Positions 58,657 through 64,000 of a stretch of DNA of 64,000 nucleotides are shown piece after piece. The first letter of the stretch is position 1, and every line of letters begins with the position of its first letter. Under the pieces are notes generated by a model. The model was not told where the DNA came from. It saw nothing but the letters and a program-made list of their open reading frames with translations, and made no database searches. A program made the position numbers and the translations under genes. The stretch is taken from the NCBI GenBank assembly GCA_000149225.2, contig CM000690.1, positions 372,001-436,000 on the forward strand, given 5' to 3'. Origin of the DNA: Lachancea kluyveri NRRL Y-12651 (Eukaryota > Ascomycota > Saccharomycetes > Saccharomycetales > Saccharomycetaceae).

Positions 58657-61600
58657 ATGTCAGGATCTTTCTGGAAGTTTGGCCAAGATTACTCTGCGGA
58701 GTCTCCGTTATCAAAATTGTTGAACCGGGCATTTGTTAAAGTACATGATGAACAAGAGGAGATAAATGAAGAAGATACTGGTGAGGGCATTAAAGCTAAA
58801 TCCATAAATGTGAAAGAAGGTGACGACCTGGAAACAATCGATCACGACCAAGGGGAAACAAACAAAGACTCTTTACCAGACACCGAATCAGAATATAAAG
58901 ATTACAAACCTAATCTAGAAGTTTTGGATGAACTACTCAATGATGAAGAACTATATACAGAGTTGATGTGCTCGAACTTCAAGCTGTTAATCTTTTTCAA
59001 GTATCCAGAGGTTCTATCCAAGTTGGTTGAATATGTAACCAATGAACATGTCTTAGAGGAAACATTAGAGGATGGGAACGAGGAGGAAGATCAAAGCCCA
59101 AAGGAAACTAAAACCGAAGAGAAGACAGAAAACCAGGCTGAAGAGGATGAGCCATTACCAGATAGCGTCTCTGAATCTTCCACCGAAACCAGTATCCAGC
59201 TACCACCGGAGTCTGAAGAGCAGGCTGAATCGAGGAGAGCTCGTATAGCTGCTGAAATCTTATCTGCCGATGTCTGGCCCATATCGTCTGCCTTTATGGA
59301 TCACGAAGATTTATTAGTCAAACTTTGGGCGATGCTATCTCATCCCTCCCCCCTATCAATCGTTGCGTCTACTTATTTCATGAAGATTAATGAACGCTTG
59401 TTGGATATGGATATTGCTGGTATGCTGCATTTTATCCTGGATCAAAACGATTTAGTTGATAGATTTTTAACTCACATTGATAACCCACCTTTGATGGATT
59501 TTCTGTTGAAAGTCATTTCAACGGATAAACCTGACACCCCAACAGGAGTTATCGATTTATTAAAGGGGCAACAGCTAATCCCTAAACTATTAGATCACTT
59601 GAGTCCAAACCACTCAAGTTCCACTCAGTCTGCTGCTGGCGATTTTTTGAAAGCATTAATCACTATCAGCGCCAATTCAAACAATGAAATTGCCTCGGCT
59701 ATTGGCCCAAACGAACTAACGAGGCAACTAGTATCAGCATCGATGATGGAAAAGCTGGTTAAATTAATGCTACGTGGTGGTACTTCATTGAGCAATGGTG
59801 TTGGGATTGTCATTGAACTTATTAGAAAGAATAACTCTGATTATGATTTTGTTCAGGTCATGTATACCACATTAGATACACACCCACCAAATGATCGAGA
59901 CCCCATATTCCTAGGGCATCTGGTAAAATGTTTTTCCAAGCATTTACCCGAGTTTAATAAAATTTTAGTTGATACTGAGCTTCCACCATTAGAAACACCT
60001 TTTGGGACAATCGAGCCTTTGGGCTTTGAAAGATTCAAAATCTGTGAATTAATTGCAGAACTACTCCATTGTTCCAATATGACATTATTAAACGAACCCA
60101 ATGGGGAAGAGATTGTCTGCGAACGTGATGTCGAGAGGGAGCGTATTTTGAAATTGGAAAGAGAACAAAATTACGACGACAAACCTGAAGACCAGAACGT
60201 TAATACCAGCGAGGAGGAAGAAATGACCGATAAATTAAACGGTTTGCGCATAGAAACTAACGAATCCAGTAGTGGAGGCAGCAGTGGTGACGAATCCGCC
60301 ACAGCTAACAATGAAGGCGAAAATAACGGCACTGATATTCATTCGGAAGACTCATCTGATTCGGAGCTCACTGAAAAATCTCTTCGTGAGAATCCAGTTG
60401 TTGGTGACCAATTGAAGATTGCATTACAAGATAACGAAGTGATTACTATGATTTTGAAGATGTTTTTCAAGTTTCCTTGGAACAACTTTTTACACAACGT
60501 TGTTTTTGACATCGTCCAACAAATCTTTAACGGTCCTTTGAAAACGGGATACAATAGATTTTTACTAGCTGATTTGTTTATGGGCGCTCATATTACTCAC
60601 ATGATCATTGAAGGTGATAAAAAATGTGAAGACTACGAAAATGAAACTGGCCTTCGATTGGGTTATATGGGACACTTGACGCTAATTGCCGAAGAAGTTG
60701 CTAAATTTGCTGCTTATGTAGAAGAGATGAAAATTAATTTTAGTAACTCCGCTATTTGGGACAGCTTGAATGAAGAGAGTTGGAAAGAGTACACTGAAAC
60801 TATTCTAGCTGACACAAGAGAGAAATATAGCACTGTATTGGGTGATTTTGGTGACGAAGAAGATGATGATCACGATGAAATTGATGATGACGAAGAAGCA
60901 GGCGCTAAGGATATTGTTCTTGAGGGAACTGACATGAATTCGTATCACGACTTCGAAAACGACCAGGGCGATGGAGAAGACTATGCGGAATATAACGATG
61001 TTGACAACTCCAGATATTATGAGTATGAAGATGGTCAGGGCAACAAAACAAAGCTCCATCTGAATCCGGACGTGGATTATGATATTGTGATGGGCAACCG
61101 TAGTGAAAGCGAGCAAACCGAAGCTCATGACCAAAAAAGTGCAGAGCAAGACGACAACAAATTCAGTAACTACATGTCACATCAGTTGACCAAGGACTAT
61201 GCTGCCTCTTCTTCTTCTGATGACGATGAGGAAGATGATTCTTGGAATGTCTCTCATGCTAGCAACTTTCAGCCACAGTTACAAACGGAATCTACCAATG
61301 CAGCTAACCTCAATGGATATCCTGAAAAAAGCATGTTTCAGCCACATCAGTTTGAGTTACAGGATGATGATGATGACTATATGGATCCAAACGATGACGG
61401 CCAATCATATGCCAAACCCAACCACCCACTGTACTCTAATATGTTATCTCAAAGTCATCCTAATAATCATCTATACTTTGACCAAAAGGATGTTGATTTG
61501 GTGGAAGATGATAGTGACGATAGCGATGACGAATCAAGTGTTAGCAGAGAAAGTGCTGGTGAGGAAATTAGTAACGAGGATGAAGATGAGGATGAAGACG

Positions 61601-61728
61601 ATGATTACTCCTTATGCAGGACGTCTAGTAAGGATAATATGACATGGGACTCGACAGAGCAGAATAGAATCATAGGTATGGCCAATTTCAATAGGCAACA
61701 CCAAGAACATCACGAGAGCGAAGAATAA
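58657..61728 (+). CDS. SAP185/SAP190: Sap185/Sap190, Sit4 phosphatase-associated protein
   Basis: A 1023-residue SAPS-family protein that binds and directs the PP2A-like phosphatase Sit4 in G1 progression and TOR signalling. The N-terminus MSGSFWKFGQDYSAESPLSKLL is highly characteristic. An armadillo-like helical SAPS domain spans about residues 80-500 with a disordered acidic insertion at about 135-185. A second conserved part runs about 570-700 (NNFLHNVVFDIVQQIFNGPL, and LRLGYMGHLTLIAEEVAKF). The C-terminal 300 residues are strongly acidic (Asp/Glu runs). The ATG at 58657 is the start; the frame upstream has only a GTG. It represents both duplication paralogs. Confidence 0.95.
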   Translation: MSGSFWKFGQDYSAESPLSKLLNRAFVKVHDEQEEINEEDTGEGIKAKSINVKEGDDLETIDHDQGETNKDSLPDTESEYKDYKPNLEVLDELLNDEELYTELMCSNFKLLIFFKYPEVLSKLVEYVTNEHVLEETLEDGNEEEDQSPKETKTEEKTENQAEEDEPLPDSVSESSTETSIQLPPESEEQAESRRARIAAEILSADVWPISSAFMDHEDLLVKLWAMLSHPSPLSIVASTYFMKINERLLDMDIAGMLHFILDQNDLVDRFLTHIDNPPLMDFLLKVISTDKPDTPTGVIDLLKGQQLIPKLLDHLSPNHSSSTQSAAGDFLKALITISANSNNEIASAIGPNELTRQLVSASMMEKLVKLMLRGGTSLSNGVGIVIELIRKNNSDYDFVQVMYTTLDTHPPNDRDPIFLGHLVKCFSKHLPEFNKILVDTELPPLETPFGTIEPLGFERFKICELIAELLHCSNMTLLNEPNGEEIVCERDVERERILKLEREQNYDDKPEDQNVNTSEEEEMTDKLNGLRIETNESSSGGSSGDESATANNEGENNGTDIHSEDSSDSELTEKSLRENPVVGDQLKIALQDNEVITMILKMFFKFPWNNFLHNVVFDIVQQIFNGPLKTGYNRFLLADLFMGAHITHMIIEGDKKCEDYENETGLRLGYMGHLTLIAEEVAKFAAYVEEMKINFSNSAIWDSLNEESWKEYTETILADTREKYSTVLGDFGDEEDDDHDEIDDDEEAGAKDIVLEGTDMNSYHDFENDQGDGEDYAEYNDVDNSRYYEYEDGQGNKTKLHLNPDVDYDIVMGNRSESEQTEAHDQKSAEQDDNKFSNYMSHQLTKDYAASSSSDDDEEDDSWNVSHASNFQPQLQTESTNAANLNGYPEKSMFQPHQFELQDDDDDYMDPNDDGQSYAKPNHPLYSNMLSQSHPNNHLYFDQKDVDLVEDDSDDSDDESSVSRESAGEEISNEDEDEDEDDDYSLCRTSSKDNMTWDSTEQNRIIGMANFNRQHQEHHESEE

Positions 61729-62942
61729 TGGATGCAGTGGCACCAGTTTCAACAAATAATGAATACACGCTCTCTCTTGTGACTCAACTCCTTGTGTACT
61801 ATAGCCAATTAATAAACCATCACATTTTTTTACTATTTGTAAAGCATACCACAGAAAGCAATATGACACGATGAACCGGAGTTGTGAGGCTAAACGAATA
61901 CACTTTAGCAAAAAGACGAAGCTTTTGTTGGAAATTGTCCTGGCACTTTTGACATATGTTAAAAGCACTTCGATACTTAGCTTGATGTGAAATTACAGCC
62001 ACTGGAATGCAAGTGTTGAAAAGAAAAAAGTACTCGGCTGAACAGGGCTTATTCAGAGGTATTTTTCATCTTAAACTAGCAGTATCAATACTGACGCTTG
62101 CTGCGAGAAACATGTTTTTTTCAATTTTTCCACTGTACTTTAGTCTAACACTGGTCACAGAACTGCATTGTACATATCGATAAATTAGAGTTGCAAATGT
62201 TAGGCAATTGGTCCAACGCTTATCAAAACTAGTATCAGTTTGTCGCTCGTAATTACTTTTTGATTTTCTTCTTTCAACCCGCAGCATACCCATTACTACT
62301 TGGTAGATAAAGCCAGAGTTTACCAACCATTACTTGTAAAATTATTATTGGCGAATTTAAGTTTGTGCATTCAACAGAACATATAGTAATTGATTTTTCG
62401 CATCAAAAATTGCTTGACAGTTTGAAGCGTTTTCTTTTTTCAATAATTCATCGGTAGTCATGAAATTTCAAGTCAACGACTTTTACATAAAGCAAATGGT
62501 TTTAAAGTATACTGCCTATTGCAACTGTACTGTATATACATTCAAAATGCATCTTGTAAAACTTAATAGCTACTAAAGCAATCCGTCTTCAAATTTAAAA
62601 GTTTAGAAAATTGATCTGCCCGATAACTTTTCGTAAAGTATACTTAGGTACTACTTATTAGTCCACATGTTTTCTTAACCATGAATTTAAACAATTGAAT
62701 TTTTTTCCAGTTTTGCCATTCTATATTTTTAAAGACTATATTTCACTTTTGTGGGAATATAAGAATACTGTAGTAGGCCTTTATGCTTAGGCACTAAAAG
62801 GAATCTAAAAATTATTTAATCCACATTGCAGGCTATTGTAGCGCGCCGTGGCGCACAGTAGAAATCAGAACTTTCCAACAAATTTTTCCTTAAGGGAGTG
62901 ATACACTTCACAAAAGTCCAAAGCAACTAAGACATACTAAAT
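61729..62942. other. 1.2-kb gap between SAP185/190 and PHS1, no gene recognised
   Basis: This AT-rich stretch is the longest unexplained gap besides the IME2 promoter. Short open frames exist on both strands (for example 62066-62326 minus, 86 codons) but none is recognisable. A GC-rich imperfect palindrome around GCGCGCCGTGGCGC (62841-62854) stands out near the PHS1 end. Loose C/D-box-like motifs near 61984 and 62037 were not convincing. Confidence 0.4.
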
Positions 62943-63593
62943 ATGGCTAGAAAGATATCTCCGTTAGCCCCATTGGCATTGTATAACTTGGTTTCTGCAG
63001 CACTATGGGGTTACATCCTCTACAACGTTGCTACACTGTACCCTAAAGTTGGCCAACCTGAATTTTTTGCGAGAACTAAAAATACCACCACATATATCCA
63101 ATGTGGTGCTATTATAGAAATATTTAATTCTATGTTTGGTATTGTTCGTGCTCCGCTGTTCACTACTGTAGCTCAGGTCGCCTCGAGATTGCTGGTTGTA
63201 ATTGGTATCTTTCAATTGGTTCCCGAGGCACCAGCGGCACATAACACCGTTTACATTACACTACTAATTGCCTGGTCCATCACTGAAGTTGTGAGATACT
63301 TCTTTTATTATTGTAACCTGGTCTTAGCTTCTGGTGCTCCTAAATTATTGATTTTGCTGAGGTACAACCTGTTTTGGGTTTTATACCCAATGGGTGTCAC
63401 CAGTGAGCTACTGATTATTTACTCTTCTTTAACCTTCGCTGAGTCATCTTTTTCAGAAAACTACAAATGGTTTTTGATCGGTTGCATGCTGACTTACATC
63501 CCAGGTTTCCCAATACTCTTTACTCATATGATTTCTCAGAGAAAAAAGGTAATGAAATCTCTACGCAATGGCAATTCCAAGAAAAAAAACTGA
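62943..63593 (+). CDS. PHS1: Phs1, very-long-chain 3-hydroxyacyl-CoA dehydratase
   Basis: A 216-residue ER membrane enzyme (S. cerevisiae 217) for the third step of very-long-chain fatty acid elongation. About six hydrophobic segments are visible. The catalytic pair is present in the LLRYNLFWVLYPMGVTSE block, with Tyr148 and Glu155 equivalent to Tyr149 and Glu156 of S. cerevisiae Phs1. The KVGQPEFFARTKNTTTYIQC and EIFNSMFGIVRAPLFTTVAQ blocks also fit. The lysine-rich C-terminus (GNSKKKN) carries a candidate dilysine-type ER retention signal. Confidence 0.97.
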   Translation: MARKISPLAPLALYNLVSAALWGYILYNVATLYPKVGQPEFFARTKNTTTYIQCGAIIEIFNSMFGIVRAPLFTTVAQVASRLLVVIGIFQLVPEAPAAHNTVYITLLIAWSITEVVRYFFYYCNLVLASGAPKLLILLRYNLFWVLYPMGVTSELLIIYSSLTFAESSFSENYKWFLIGCMLTYIPGFPILFTHMISQRKKVMKSLRNGNSKKKN

Positions 63594-63824
63594 AATTGCC
63601 CAGTTCAGCGTAGCAAACTAAGTATTGTATATTTAGGTATCGAACATAGAGTATACTAAATTTTAAAGTTACTACTCTTTTCATCCTAATATGGGCATTT
63701 TGAGTCGATTTCGAGGGCAGGATTTTTTTCGTGGAAAGCGCTTTGAAAAATTTTCAAGATATTGAAATAGATACTGAAACCTATAGCTTTGAAGGGCAAT
63801 TGAATATTAGATCAATAGTTTAGA

Positions 63825-64000
63825 ATGCTAAGTTCGTTGGGCCAACTACTACCACGCATTGGGCTTTTCACAAAGCCTGTCAACATTTTGAAACCTATTA
63901 GGACTTTTAAGAACGCTACCGCTCTATTTTCCAACAAACTAGATTTAACACCATTAAAGCTATCAAACGAACTATACGCCGTTTTCAGAATACACAATCG
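63825..64000 (+). CDS. MRPL49: MrpL49 (bL21m), mitochondrial large-subunit ribosomal protein, 5' part
   Basis: The first 58 codons of a gene cut by the window edge. The N-terminus is basic and Leu/Phe-rich without acidic residues, as in a mitochondrial presequence. It is followed by TPLKLSNELYAVFRIHN, the start of the bL21 fold as in S. cerevisiae MrpL49. The position right after PHS1 matches S. cerevisiae chromosome X (YJL097W-YJL096W). The start is the first ATG of the frame, at 63825. Confidence 0.88.
   Translation, partial: MLSSLGQLLPRIGLFTKPVNILKPIRTFKNATALFSNKLDLTPLKLSNELYAVFRIHN

Noticed and set aside
61612-61968. Minus-strand 118-codon frame overlapping the 3' end of SAP185/190
   Set aside because: It overlaps an established acidic coding tail and looks like a composition shadow.
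61981-62040. C/D snoRNA-like motifs (TGATGTGA, then CTGA)
   Set aside because: The C box is imperfect, no terminal stem was found and the spacing is unconvincing.
1-64000. CRISPR arrays, bacterial-type operons, complete transposons, centromere
   Set aside because: None seen. No regularly spaced repeats, and the only mobile DNA is the three solo LTRs. A CDE-type centromere pattern was not found by eye.

Overview
This window is nuclear DNA from a budding yeast (Saccharomycetaceae). The genes are compact and intron-poor, Zn2Cys6, GATA and SET-domain regulators are present, and most proteins are readily recognisable as S. cerevisiae orthologs. The gene order is the telling point. Genes that S. 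cerevisiae keeps on chromosome X (CCT7, GZF3, UTP10, PRM10, IME2, PAM16, GSM1, MEF2, GSH1, LSB6, PHS1, MRPL49) interleave in one row with genes it keeps on chromosome XI (SPC34, CAF4, DID2, SPO14, GMH1, RQT4, DBP7, RPC37, GCN3). Ohnolog pairs occur as one copy each (MDV1/CAF4, GZF3/DAL80, SET3/SET4, CHS6/BCH2, SAP185/SAP190). That is the layout expected of a lineage that did not undergo the whole-genome duplication, such as Torulaspora, Zygosaccharomyces or Lachancea. I lean to the Torulaspora/Zygosaccharomyces side but cannot fix the genus.

Layout. 1-2.8 kb: the 3' end of SPC34 and the single MDV1/CAF4 gene. 2.8-4.7 kb: an accessory patch with an intron-bearing tRNA-Leu(CAA) and two solo Ty1/Ty2-like LTRs facing away from each other. 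4.7-20 kb: CCT7, DID2, a GATA repressor, a small DOPA-dioxygenase-like gene absent from S. cerevisiae, SPO14, an unrecognised 638-residue gene, an unrecognised 144-residue gene and GMH1. 20-29 kb: UTP10 and an uninterrupted PRM10-YJL107C gene. 29-38 kb: a 1.8-kb promoter region before IME2, a fructosyl-amino-acid-oxidase-like gene, SET3/4 and PAM16. 38.2-38.6 kb: a structured H/ACA-snoRNA-like gene with its own promoter. 38.8-50.7 kb: a five-finger CCCH protein, RQT4, GSM1, DBP7, RPC37, GCN3 and MEF2. 50.7-51.9 kb: a third LTR and an intron-bearing tRNA-Arg(ACG). 51.9-64 kb: GSH1, LSB6, CHS6/BCH2, SAP185/190, PHS1 and the 5' end of MRPL49.

Functionally this is mostly housekeeping: protein folding, ribosome biogenesis, translation, ESCRT, mitochondrial import and translation, glutathione and very-long-chain fatty acids, plus meiotic and nitrogen regulators. 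Promoter signals fit these roles. There are PAC/RRPE pairs at UTP10 and between DBP7 and RPC37, URS1 and an Ndt80-type site before IME2, GATA sites before the GATA repressor, and pheromone-response-like sites before PRM10. The accessory material is confined to tRNA neighbourhoods. I saw no defence island, no CRISPR array and no complete transposon. The least explained items are the H/ACA-like RNA, the two unrecognised proteins, the CCCH protein, the Ty1/Ty2-like LTRs in a non-duplicated lineage and the intron in tRNA-Arg(ACG). All comparisons with S. cerevisiae are from memory, not from a search.
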